Shown here: in pieces, positions 35,090-44,123 of the stretch | How positions within the stretch are numbered: the first letter of the stretch is position 1 | Layout: every line of letters begins with the position of its first letter | Origin: Cryomorphaceae bacterium ASP10-05a | GTDB lineage: Bacteria; Bacteroidota; Bacteroidia; Flavobacteriales_D; Sanyastnellaceae | Length of the DNA stretch: 50,231 nucleotides | Direction of reading: 5' to 3' | Assembly: GCA_000981645.1 (NCBI GenBank) | Contig: LAQC01000033.1 | Span: 11,032-61,262 of the forward strand | Translations under genes and position numbers: made by a program | Notes under the pieces: generated by a model | Seen by the model: only the letters and a program-made list of their open reading frames with translations | The model's database searches: none | Told to the model about the DNA's origin: nothing

Positions 35090-37294
35090 TTAATTAAAAT
35101 TGACTTTTAAACTCGCGTACATGTTAAATCCTGCCATTGGATTATAAATTTTTCCTCCATTGCCGTTTAATCGATAGAATGACGTGTAGGTCTGGTCTAG
35201 TAAATTATTAGTTCCTAGCTCCACGGTGTATCTCCATGGCTTCTTTTTATTAAAGGAATAGCCCGCTTTAGCATTCAGTAAAAGGTAATCTGTTTCAGAA
35301 TTATAGTCTTCTCCTATAGTGGTGGTGATTTCACTCACATACCTTCCGTTTACATCTAAACTTAGCCCCTTACGTTTAAACTGAGCTCCGAAACCTGCAA
35401 CATAATCAGGAATTCCTGCTATGTTTAATTTAGTACTTCCTGTATCATTCTTAAGAGCGTAATCATTGTAGGTGAATGTAGCATAGACTTTCACAGCGCT
35501 AGAACCAAAACTTTCTGAATAACTCACTTGTCCTTCTACTCCGAGCTGGCTGCTCTCTCCTGAATTTTCGTAGAACGTAATTTCTTCTTCATTTTCTCTC
35601 TCAGTTATGGTATTGGTTACACGTGCTGAATAACCCGACACTAACCAATCAAACTCACCCTTTCCTATTTTATTCCTTCCTTTAAATGAAAGCTCTAAGT
35701 TATCTGAAGTTTCTGCGTCTAGGGTATTGCTAAATAAACCCGAGTCTGTATCTACCCATTCAAAAATGCTTGGGTAACCTACTCCCTGAGCGTATGAGAG
35801 GCTCGTACTTAAGTCATCGTTAAACTTATAATTTACGCCTACCCTTGGTAAAACCTTCGTGTTTCCCTTAATGCTGTAATCTAAACGAGCAGCATTATTT
35901 GGGTTTATTCCTGAGTTATCTAGGTTATAGATATTATAGCCCAACTGACCATTGGCGGTAAGTTTATTATTCAGTCTATACTCAGCCGATGCGAATATTA
36001 ACCCTTCTGTAACCTCAGTAGAGTTGTCATATTTCAGTGTGCCTTTTTCTCCTAGCACATTATTGAATTCCTCTATTTGATTAGAGAAGTTTTGCCATTG
36101 GGTTCCTAGTTTAAACTTCCAATTATAGGAGCTTAGGTTAGGCATAAAAGTGAACTCGGTTCTCCCTCCTAGTTCCCTTGAGGCTTCATCTTTTAACCCT
36201 TGAAACCCTGGGAATGTTCCATAAGGATTTAGCTTATCAGAAAAATGCCCGAATATCCATGTATCGCTCCATAGCTGTTCACTTATATCAGCCCTCTGAT
36301 GAACTCCGATATAAGCTCTTCTTCTGGCTACATGGGCATTGTAATCTACACTGTTAGGATTAGCACTTGTAGGGTCTTCTTCCACATCATCTAAAGTTAT
36401 GTGCCCTGGGAGCTCCCAGTAGCCCTCATAAAGCATTCCTAAAACATCATACTTTAGCCTATTGTTAACTTCATAGTTAGCTGTGAGTGTGAGTTGTTTT
36501 TTATCGTTGGCTTCTTGCGCTCTATATCCATCATTACTGGAGTAAACTCCACTTATTCTGGCTGAGATTTTTTTCTTGGCAAATCCCGCACTGAAATGAG
36601 TTCTCATAAACGCTGTGCTACCATGCGTTAATTCCGCACTAGCTGCTACTGGCTTATATACAGATTTCAACTTGGTAGAAATCACTCCACCTGTTCCTGT
36701 CATTTCATAACTACCAGAAGGTCCTTTATAAATCGTCATAGACTGAATGTCTGCTGGTTCTATTAACTCTAATGCCGATGAGCCATCGGAAGATGTGATA
36801 GGAAATCCGTTCACTTTCATTCGCACATTTCTTACTCCAAATGGAGAACGCGCTATGGTTCCTCTTAAGCTTAGTCTTCTACTTCCGTTATATCCTCTGC
36901 TATCCATTTTCACTCCAGGAATTTGATTGAGGGCATCTTGGACAGAAAAATTATTGGTGCTTTCTAGTTCTGCAGCGCCTATCTCAGATACAGGATAAAC
37001 ACTCGAACCTAATGGATTTTGCATAAATCCTCTCATTGGGATGACTGCTATACCCAAAGATATCATAGGCTCTATCTTAAGGGTGTCCGAGGTTTCCGCT
37101 AAATTTTTAATAGGAAAATAATAGTTAGACTCTTTATTCTTTAAAATGGACGCCATAGAGAAGAGCCCATCATCTGTATTAGATACTTCATCCTCTAATA
37201 TGAGCGGTCCCTGAGCTAATGCGGTTCCTGAAAAAACCACTAAAAAAAAGAAGCAAAGCCAAAGCTTTGCTTCCAAAATATTCTTTAAAATCAT
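35090..37294 (-). CDS. TonB-dependent outer-membrane receptor (candidate PQQ or cofactor importer)
   Basis: A 734-residue TonB-dependent receptor. A signal peptide (1-27, ending LAQG) precedes an N-terminal extension with hydrophobic GIAVIPM near 78-84, where the TonB box would be. The plug domain runs about 100-215 (LNQIPGVKMDSRG, NGSRRLSLRG, MTIYKGPSGSYEMTGTGGVIST), followed by a beta-barrel ending FNMYASLKVNFN with a terminal aromatic-type residue. It lacks the N-terminal CarboxypepD_reg domain and SusD partner of polysaccharide receptors, so a small ligand is likelier. It starts 3 bp after the dehydrogenase gene on the same strand, so the pair is one operon. The ligand is unproven. Confidence 0.88.
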   Translation of the reverse strand: MILKNILEAKLWLCFFFLVVFSGTALAQGPLILEDEVSNTDDGLFSMASILKNKESNYYFPIKNLAETSDTLKIEPMISLGIAVIPMRGFMQNPLGSSVYPVSEIGAAELESTNNFSVQDALNQIPGVKMDSRGYNGSRRLSLRGTIARSPFGVRNVRMKVNGFPITSSDGSSALELIEPADIQSMTIYKGPSGSYEMTGTGGVISTKLKSVYKPVAASAELTHGSTAFMRTHFSAGFAKKKISARISGVYSSNDGYRAQEANDKKQLTLTANYEVNNRLKYDVLGMLYEGYWELPGHITLDDVEEDPTSANPNSVDYNAHVARRRAYIGVHQRADISEQLWSDTWIFGHFSDKLNPYGTFPGFQGLKDEASRELGGRTEFTFMPNLSSYNWKFKLGTQWQNFSNQIEEFNNVLGEKGTLKYDNSTEVTEGLIFASAEYRLNNKLTANGQLGYNIYNLDNSGINPNNAARLDYSIKGNTKVLPRVGVNYKFNDDLSTSLSYAQGVGYPSIFEWVDTDSGLFSNTLDAETSDNLELSFKGRNKIGKGEFDWLVSGYSARVTNTITERENEEEITFYENSGESSQLGVEGQVSYSESFGSSAVKVYATFTYNDYALKNDTGSTKLNIAGIPDYVAGFGAQFKRKGLSLDVNGRYVSEITTTIGEDYNSETDYLLLNAKAGYSFNKKKPWRYTVELGTNNLLDQTYTSFYRLNGNGGKIYNPMAGFNMYASLKVNFN

Positions 37295-37297
37295 ATT

Positions 37298-38716
37298 TTA
37301 TTGAATTATAAATGTTCTAGAGATACTTCCTAAATTTCCATTTACCACCACATAATAGCTTCCTGAGTTTAGTGCACCGCTTTTAATTTCAAACTTTGTA
37401 GAAGAAATAGACCCTTCTAGAACTTTCCTCCCATCATAACTAATCACCTCATAAGATCCGCCTAATAAATGCTCACTTACTTCAAATTTCACATCACCTG
37501 CAGATGGATTTGGATAGATGCTTAACGTCTGAGATATAACACGCTCTCCTACAGAGATAAATGCTTCGTTTTTATATTCGTAAATTTTATTCGGGCCACT
37601 TCCTGGATATGAATTTCCGTTTACTGCTATATAAATAGCTCCAGTACTAGGGTCCATACAGATGTCTCTTACTCTTCCTTTATTGGCTAAAATAATATCT
37701 TCACTGTCATCGAACTCGATAGCAGTTCCATCAGCATTTAAGTGAAGAATAAATAATCCTCTATCACTCTGTCCACTGAATCCTTTCATCACAGCCATAA
37801 GCAGCGTGTTATCCAACTCAGGAATAGATGGATGGTTATAATAGATTAAATCATTCACAGCCATACAGGGTCTCCATTCTATAAGAGGCTCAGTAAAACC
37901 AGCCGCTTCACAGTCTGAAGGCTCTCCAGCAGAACCTGGGTAATTGTCACAGAAACCCTCTACATTAGGCCATCCATAATTCAAACCTGGCTCTATTAAG
38001 TTAAGCTCATCTTGTGCAGATTGACCATGCTCAGAACTATAGATTTTTCCATCTGGAGCTTGAGTTAATCCCTGTGCATTTCTATGTCCGTATGACCAGA
38101 CATAACTTGTAGGGTCTGGATTATCAGCAGGAACAGAACCGTCAAGATTAATTCGTAATGTTTTTCCTCCAGTACTATTCATGTTTTGTGAAGATGAACC
38201 TCCATCACCTCCATCACCGATAGTCATCATAAGCTTTCCATCCTGAGTAACTATTACTCTAGAACCAGAGTGAATACCTCCAGCATGCAAATCATCTAGT
38301 ATAACTGCTGGATTTTCCAACTCAGTACCATTCCATTCGAATGAAACTAAGTTCTCCGAATAACTAAACCCTGACTGACTGGCATAAACCACATACACCA
38401 GAGGTGTATTCATGAAATCTGGGTGTAAACACATCCCTAACATTCCTGGCTCTCCTCCACTATAATCTACTTCATCTGTGTAATCTAGTATTTCTGTAGT
38501 AGTCCCAGAAGTAGGTTCTATTCTTAGCACTTTTCCTCTTCTTTCAGTAGCCCAGATATGACCGTCTGGCCCCCAAACTATCTCCCATGGAACTTGAACA
38601 CCCACGGCTACTTCACGTTCTGTGAGTGTGGTGTTTCCAACAGTAATGTCCTGAGCGTTGCAATAGCTCAATGAAAGTAATAAGCAAGCAATTAGCGTGT
38701 ATTGAGTAAATTTCAT
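37298..38716 (-). CDS. T9SS-secreted PQQ-type sugar dehydrogenase
   Basis: A 472-residue exported protein (signal peptide 1-21). A six-bladed propeller (about 30-385) matches the glucose/sorbosone dehydrogenase family (GSDH), with PWEIVWGPDGHIWATERRGKV, GMLGMCLHPDF, GGIHSGSRV, MTIGDGGDGGSSQN, YGHRNAQGLTQAPDGKIYSSEHG and NYGWPNVEG (the latter binds Ca/PQQ in relatives). Residues about 395-472 form a type A T9SS sorting domain (LSIYPNPSAGDVKFEV, then SRTFIIQ). PQQ dependence is inherited from the family, and some GSDH-fold proteins bind other ligands. It is the first gene of an operon with the TonB-dependent receptor. GCGTTGCAA occurs in its signal-peptide codons. Confidence 0.87.
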   Translation of the reverse strand: MKFTQYTLIACLLLSLSYCNAQDITVGNTTLTEREVAVGVQVPWEIVWGPDGHIWATERRGKVLRIEPTSGTTTEILDYTDEVDYSGGEPGMLGMCLHPDFMNTPLVYVVYASQSGFSYSENLVSFEWNGTELENPAVILDDLHAGGIHSGSRVIVTQDGKLMMTIGDGGDGGSSSQNMNSTGGKTLRINLDGSVPADNPDPTSYVWSYGHRNAQGLTQAPDGKIYSSEHGQSAQDELNLIEPGLNYGWPNVEGFCDNYPGSAGEPSDCEAAGFTEPLIEWRPCMAVNDLIYYNHPSIPELDNTLLMAVMKGFSGQSDRGLFILHLNADGTAIEFDDSEDIILANKGRVRDICMDPSTGAIYIAVNGNSYPGSGPNKIYEYKNEAFISVGERVISQTLSIYPNPSAGDVKFEVSEHLLGGSYEVISYDGRKVLEGSISSTKFEIKSGALNSGSYYVVVNGNLGSISRTFIIQ

Positions 38717-38843
38717 TTTTTCGTTGCGGTTTTATCTTGGTGCCGAAGTTAATACACAAAACCCAGCCCAAACCCCAAAATAAAATAACATTCTTCTAAA
38801 CTCAACAATTACTAACTCTAACCTAACGCTGTGAAACGGAAGG

Positions 38844-41018
38844 CTAATGGACAAAAGATTTAATGATTAAAACTTTAGGCTCTGTGAATGATGAGCTATA
38901 GATGGCTACCTTTTTTTCTTGATAACCCGCTTTTTCTGAAGCATCGAACTCTAAGGTTATATCTATACTTTCTCCAGCAGGAATGAAGTCACTCACTAAA
39001 CTAGGCACTGTGCACCCGCATGAGCTGATAATGCTATCCAACTGAATATCCAAATCGGTGGAGTTAGTTAACGTGTAAACACTCGAAATCATTTCTCCTT
39101 CCCTAATATCTCCTAACTCTATAACCGCTTCACTTTCTTTTAACTCCGTTTCTTTAAATGTAACTGACCTGATTTCTATTTTTCGCTCTAATCGAGCTCC
39201 TCTGCTGTAAATCGATTCTTTTTCATCTTCTAATGCATCACTTACTCCCTTCGCTGCGGCTTGTTCGCCAAAAGGGTTTTCTATGATTGTAAGCTCTGCA
39301 CCATTAAAAGCTTTCTGCTTTAAATAGGGTCTAAATACTCCTCCTTCATATTCCTTTAAATAATTGACTAAACTGTTTATCCTTCTCCGAGATAGCTTCT
39401 CATTATAATCAGACTTGGCTCTTGGACTAGCGTATCCTTTAACTTCTAATTCTACGCTTTTTCCTGTTTCTAATTCTTTAAGCAGTAGTTTAGAGAAGAG
39501 TGCTAAATCGGAAACTCCTTTTTCTACCAATAACTCGAAGAAGTCTTCTACATCCAGCTCTGCATCTAATTTGGACTCTCCTCTAGTTCCTCTAGAGTTT
39601 TCTTTCTTGTAAACAGGTATGAGCTCTAAATATTCTTGGTAGGTAGTCAAATAATTAAACGCTGTCTCAGTGAGCTTGGTCCGAGGATTCGGTTCGTCAT
39701 TATGAAAAAACAAAGTCACTGGAAGGTATTTATTCAATTCCTCTAAATCTTTATAGCTTCTTCTTCCTACCTGTAAAGAGTCTGGATATTCGAAAGCATA
39801 AATCTTACTGCAGCACGTAGAGTTTACTAGGTTTTCATCAGAGACTCTATTGCTTGAAAACCATCCTTTCTTATCCTCTGTGTTATAGGTATAATACAAA
39901 TCATGATACGAGGAGTTCAAGGGTTTTCCTGGGTTGGTGACTTCTGTCCATTGCGCCAACCAACCTTCTGAAAAGACAATATCAAATCCCCCAAAGCCAT
40001 TATGCCAGTTAGAACTAAAGAATAACTTGTCTCCATCATAAAAAGGAGAAACCTCTTCTCCTGGAGTATTTATTTTATTTCCGAGGTTTATACCTTTAGA
40101 CCATGTATCTCCCGACCTCTGAGCATACCAGATATCTCTACTTCCTTGTCCGCCTTCTGCTTTAGAGACGAAGAATAAAAACTCTTTTCCATTTCTCAGC
40201 GTGTAATGCGGCATAGAAACGCTCTCAGAACTAGCGAAAAAGGAAAGTTCAGAAATAGACGAAATCACATTAGCCTCAAACTGTCCTTCATAAATAGCAC
40301 AAGTGTCTCCCGAACAAACGCTGAAAAATACTTCTGCGCCTTTTCCAAATGTAAGATTAGCCACATCCAGTTCAGCATCTATACCTAGCACTACTAGCGA
40401 GTTCTTTTCTCCTATCAAAGAATCAGTAATCATTACTTCCTTTAACTCTAGAAAATCTCCCAACTCTGAATAACTCGAAAAATAAAGTGTAGAATCTCTC
40501 ATCACAGGAGACAGCTGAAGTTCAGCTTCATTTATTACAGCTGGAACGTCTTCTAACTTAGAATCTAGAACAGCATTCTTAGTATTCAGCGCGAATGTGG
40601 CAGTTTTCACCCATTGCGCAGCTAAGTCATAAAAAGAGTCATCGACATCCTTCTTTCTCTTCCGCTTAAACTTCTTAAAGTTTCTTACAGCTTCTTTATA
40701 TTTTCCATTCATATAAAGCATTTCACCCAGCTTAAACTGCCCTAGCGGAAAGAGCTTCCCTTTATCTTTAGAGAATACTTTACCGTACTGATGTTCTGCT
40801 AAGTGATACTGCTTGGTCAGTCTTAAACTCTCGGCATACCGCACATTCAGATCGAAAACCGTGGAATCCAGCTCCATACATTTCCCGAAGTAATACTTGG
40901 AGGAAAAGTAGTCTTCGCTTTCTAGCGCATCATTCCCGGCTTCGTAGTATTCATTCCACGATTGAGCACCTGCATACTTTACAGATAATAGGACCATAAA
41001 CATTAAAAATATCCTCAT
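38844..41018 (-). CDS. TPR/PD40/OmpA protein fused to DUF1573
   Basis: A 725-residue exported protein. The start is taken at the ATG at 41018, giving a signal peptide ending YAGAQ; an in-frame TTG at 41138 adds an unlikely 40-residue head. Tetratricopeptide-like repeats occupy about 20-130 (YYFGKCMELDS), PD40/WD40-like blades about 180-400 (SPFYDGDKLFFSSNWHNGFGG), and an OmpA-type domain about 480-625 (VKGYASPRAKSDYNEKLSRRRINSLVNYL). A C-terminal DUF1573 domain (about 625-725) has ISSCGCTVPSL and LEFDASEKAGYQEKKVAIYS. OmpA domains bind peptidoglycan and normally close the protein, so the trailing DUF1573 is odd. It is divergent from the CotH gene. Confidence 0.83.
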   Translation of the reverse strand: MRIFLMFMVLLSVKYAGAQSWNEYYEAGNDALESEDYFSSKYYFGKCMELDSTVFDLNVRYAESLRLTKQYHLAEHQYGKVFSKDKGKLFPLGQFKLGEMLYMNGKYKEAVRNFKKFKRKRKKDVDDSFYDLAAQWVKTATFALNTKNAVLDSKLEDVPAVINEAELQLSPVMRDSTLYFSSYSELGDFLELKEVMITDSLIGEKNSLVVLGIDAELDVANLTFGKGAEVFFSVCSGDTCAIYEGQFEANVISSISELSFFASSESVSMPHYTLRNGKEFLFFVSKAEGGQGSRDIWYAQRSGDTWSKGINLGNKINTPGEEVSPFYDGDKLFFSSNWHNGFGGFDIVFSEGWLAQWTEVTNPGKPLNSSYHDLYYTYNTEDKKGWFSSNRVSDENLVNSTCCSKIYAFEYPDSLQVGRRSYKDLEELNKYLPVTLFFHNDEPNPRTKLTETAFNYLTTYQEYLELIPVYKKENSRGTRGESKLDAELDVEDFFELLVEKGVSDLALFSKLLLKELETGKSVELEVKGYASPRAKSDYNEKLSRRRINSLVNYLKEYEGGVFRPYLKQKAFNGAELTIIENPFGEQAAAKGVSDALEDEKESIYSRGARLERKIEIRSVTFKETELKESEAVIELGDIREGEMISSVYTLTNSTDLDIQLDSIISSCGCTVPSLVSDFIPAGESIDITLEFDASEKAGYQEKKVAIYSSSFTEPKVLIIKSFVH

Positions 41019-41151
41019 GAAAACGTGCTTTCTACTTGTAATAACTCGAAATATATGAAAAGGTACTAAGAGTGCGAGAGAAATACTAAATTCAGCTACA
41101 GGTAAAGTGGCTATTAAACCTACTTTTACGCTTTGCAATATGATTTAACAA

Positions 41152-44112
41152 ATGAAAAACTGGTTTTATATTATCTTCTCTATTGTGCTCACTGGCTCAG
41201 CTTTAAGCAGCTGTAGTGATGGTTCTAAAACAAACTCTCATAGCGACTTAATAGTTCAGAAACTAACCTGTAGCGCTGAGAAAAATGAAGACGATTTATT
41301 TCTATGTAATGAAAAATCGTTCTTTGGTGGCCTTCAAAAATCTGCCGATTATTCTCATACAGGGAACTACTCTTGTAAAACCAACAAGTCCGCTCCGTAT
41401 GCCTTTACAGTGGAATTCAGAAACGTAAAGAAAGGAGAACTCATCCATGCAGAGATATGGTTTAAATCAACTAAACCTTCGAAAGTTGGTAATGTGATTA
41501 TTTCTGATAATAAAACAGTGCAGTATGACTCCAATTGTTTCACAGCTAAAACTGAAGGAGAATGGACTCTTATGACCAATACGTTTAAAGCTATAAAAGA
41601 TTATGATGTAGTTAAGGTGTATGGGCTTAACTCTACAAATTCGGACATCTATTTCGATGACGCTTCTATCGTTAGAATGTCATCTACACCTAAACCTCCT
41701 GTTACAGACTCCACACTTAGAATATATATTCCACCGCATCAATTTTCTTTGCTCGACAGCTTTTTAACTGAGGGAAGAAAAGAAATGATTCTGAGAAAAG
41801 AATTCAAGAAATATGTGAAAGGATTCATTCTGCAAAAAGGAGATTCTACTCCTGTTAAATTAAGACTTAAAGGAGATTGGACTGACCATTTGAAAACGGA
41901 TAAATATTCTCTTAGAATTAAGACTTCAGGAAACAATGCTTACGATGGACTAAAGTCTTTCTCTATACAAAACCCAGAGACTAGAGGAATGATGCTGGAA
42001 TGGTATATTCATCAAATATGCGCGGAAGAAGATTTACTTACTACCCGATATGATTTTGTCAATGTAGAAATTAATGGAGAAATAAAAGGAATTTATGCTC
42101 TGGAAGAACACTTCGACAAACAATTACTAGAAGCTAGAAATAGACGAGAAGGACCTATAGTCAAGTTAGATGAGGAAGGTTTATGGCAACTGAACTTTGA
42201 CTTAGAAACTAAACCCAGGAAAGTGCTTTCTCCTGCGTTTCTCTCCAGTACTATACTCCCTTTTAAGAAAAACAGAACGTACAAAAGCGCTACGCTTCAT
42301 GAACAGTTTTTAGTAGCTCAGAGTAATTTAAACAAGTATAAAAATCTAGAAAGCGACCCGAACACCTTCGTCAACCTCGAGGCTTTCGCTAAGTACATAG
42401 CTATTCTGGATTTAGGAAATGTAGACCACGCTCAAGCATGGCATAACCAGCGCCAGTATTACAACCCTGTTACTGCTAAGCTAGAACCTATTCTGTATGA
42501 TTGTTTCCAAGACAAACAATACATATCAGGAAGAAGACTTTTCTACCTCGTAGACGAAGTTTTAACAGATAGAAGACCCACCAATCTGAATCTAGCTCTT
42601 CTCCGTGATGCTAACTTCAGAGAATTCTATTTGTCTTATGTCCAGAAGTTAGGTTCCGTGGATTATATAAAAATATTCAATGAAAAGAATGCCGCTAAAA
42701 TTCAATCCAATTTAGACTTACTAGCCTATGAATATCCTTTCTATCAATCTCAAGTAGACTTGGATTTTTTCGAAAAAAGTGCCCGTGCTATGGAGTCTGA
42801 GAAAGATTCTCTTTTGACGTTCATGAAAGATTTTAAGGAAGTAACATTCGTGAAAGATGTATGGAAGAAATTTCCTGACACCCTAGACTATTTCCGTCCT
42901 GCTATAGCGTTGAAAGCCCATTTAGAGAGTGAGGAAGACGGCATGAAGAAAATTTCGCTTAGAAACTTTCATCAGTCTGATATTTCTGTAAAAGCGTATA
43001 GCACAGATGCTCTTCCAGACCAACTTATCCTCTTAGATTCTTCAGTTGATTTTACTGGGTTTACTTCAGATTATGAGACCAAGTATCTCTCTCTCCCCTC
43101 TGAGGTGAAATATGTTTATTATGTCCCTAAGAACTTAGGAGGCAAGTTGATTAGAGAGAAGGTATCTAAATGGCCTCTGCCGGGTAATATAGACGTAAGA
43201 GGAGACTTCTCTTCTGTCTTAAATCAGTATAAAAAGAAAGGCGTTATCACAATCCCTAAGGGCACTTATTCTTTCACTAAAAATGTAGTGGCTGCCGATG
43301 CTGAAAAGCTGATAATAGAAGCCGGTTCTTCAATAGACCTTACAAATACTGCTGGGTTTATAAGTTATATCCCAGTGGAACTTAAAGGAACACCAGAGAA
43401 CCCTATTCACATTTTCTCTTCAGATAGCACCGGTTCGGGCTTTAATGTATTCTCTGAACACGGACATTCTATTCTGGAAAATACTCACTTTACTGGACTA
43501 AACTCCATGAATAAGAATCACTGGATTTTAACTGGTGCGGTTACTCTATATGGTGGTTCTGTGGCCATAGCCAACTGCTCTTTTAATGACAACCATTGTG
43601 AAGATGGACTGAACATTATTCGGTCTAAGTTCACTATGACTGAAAGCACGGTGAGTAACACACTATCAGATGGTTTTGATGCAGATTTCTGCACAGGTGT
43701 ATTGTCTAATTCTGTTATTACCTTAACCAAAAATGACGCCCTAGACTTCTCTGGAAGTCAGATAGAAATAATAGGCTGTGAAATATCTAAAGTCGGAGAT
43801 AAAGGAATCTCTGGTGGAGAAAACTCTCAACTTAAAATCTCTAACACCAGCATAAACGGAGCTGTAATAGGAATAGCTTCTAAGGATTACTCTCAATTAG
43901 AAGTGACTGATGTTCGTTTAAAAAACTGTGATTATCCATACGCAGCGTTTAGAAAAAAACCAGAATATGGACCAGCCAGTATTACTGTAACTTCCTCTGA
44001 AGAAGTGAATGGCAGAATGTTATTGGATTTAGATTCTAAGATTACTATTGGATCTAAAGTTTCTGTGGGTAAAGAAAAGCTAGATATAGAAAGTCTTTAT
44101 TCAAACCAATAA
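41152..44112 (+). CDS. CotH-kinase-domain lipoprotein with beta-helix tail
   Basis: A 986-residue lipoprotein: the leader ends in LSSC with Cys21 acylated. A jelly-roll-like carbohydrate-binding region follows (about 40-175, with VKKGELIHAEIWFKS). The CotH kinase domain (about 200-560) shows YDFVNVEINGEIKGIYALEEHFD (296-321) and EPILYDCFQDKQY near 449, in the place of the usual acidic catalytic motif. The final third (about 680-970) is a right-handed parallel beta-helix (repeated LKISNTSINGAVIG type coils). CotH domains are protein or surface kinases in spores and Bacteroidota secreted proteins. The partner substrate is unknown. Confidence 0.83.
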   Translation: MKNWFYIIFSIVLTGSALSSCSDGSKTNSHSDLIVQKLTCSAEKNEDDLFLCNEKSFFGGLQKSADYSHTGNYSCKTNKSAPYAFTVEFRNVKKGELIHAEIWFKSTKPSKVGNVIISDNKTVQYDSNCFTAKTEGEWTLMTNTFKAIKDYDVVKVYGLNSTNSDIYFDDASIVRMSSTPKPPVTDSTLRIYIPPHQFSLLDSFLTEGRKEMILRKEFKKYVKGFILQKGDSTPVKLRLKGDWTDHLKTDKYSLRIKTSGNNAYDGLKSFSIQNPETRGMMLEWYIHQICAEEDLLTTRYDFVNVEINGEIKGIYALEEHFDKQLLEARNRREGPIVKLDEEGLWQLNFDLETKPRKVLSPAFLSSTILPFKKNRTYKSATLHEQFLVAQSNLNKYKNLESDPNTFVNLEAFAKYIAILDLGNVDHAQAWHNQRQYYNPVTAKLEPILYDCFQDKQYISGRRLFYLVDEVLTDRRPTNLNLALLRDANFREFYLSYVQKLGSVDYIKIFNEKNAAKIQSNLDLLAYEYPFYQSQVDLDFFEKSARAMESEKDSLLTFMKDFKEVTFVKDVWKKFPDTLDYFRPAIALKAHLESEEDGMKKISLRNFHQSDISVKAYSTDALPDQLILLDSSVDFTGFTSDYETKYLSLPSEVKYVYYVPKNLGGKLIREKVSKWPLPGNIDVRGDFSSVLNQYKKKGVITIPKGTYSFTKNVVAADAEKLIIEAGSSIDLTNTAGFISYIPVELKGTPENPIHIFSSDSTGSGFNVFSEHGHSILENTHFTGLNSMNKNHWILTGAVTLYGGSVAIANCSFNDNHCEDGLNIIRSKFTMTESTVSNTLSDGFDADFCTGVLSNSVITLTKNDALDFSGSQIEIIGCEISKVGDKGISGGENSQLKISNTSINGAVIGIASKDYSQLEVTDVRLKNCDYPYAAFRKKPEYGPASITVTSSEEVNGRMLLDLDSKITIGSKVSVGKEKLDIESLYSNQ

Positions 44113-44123
44113 GACGCTAAACA

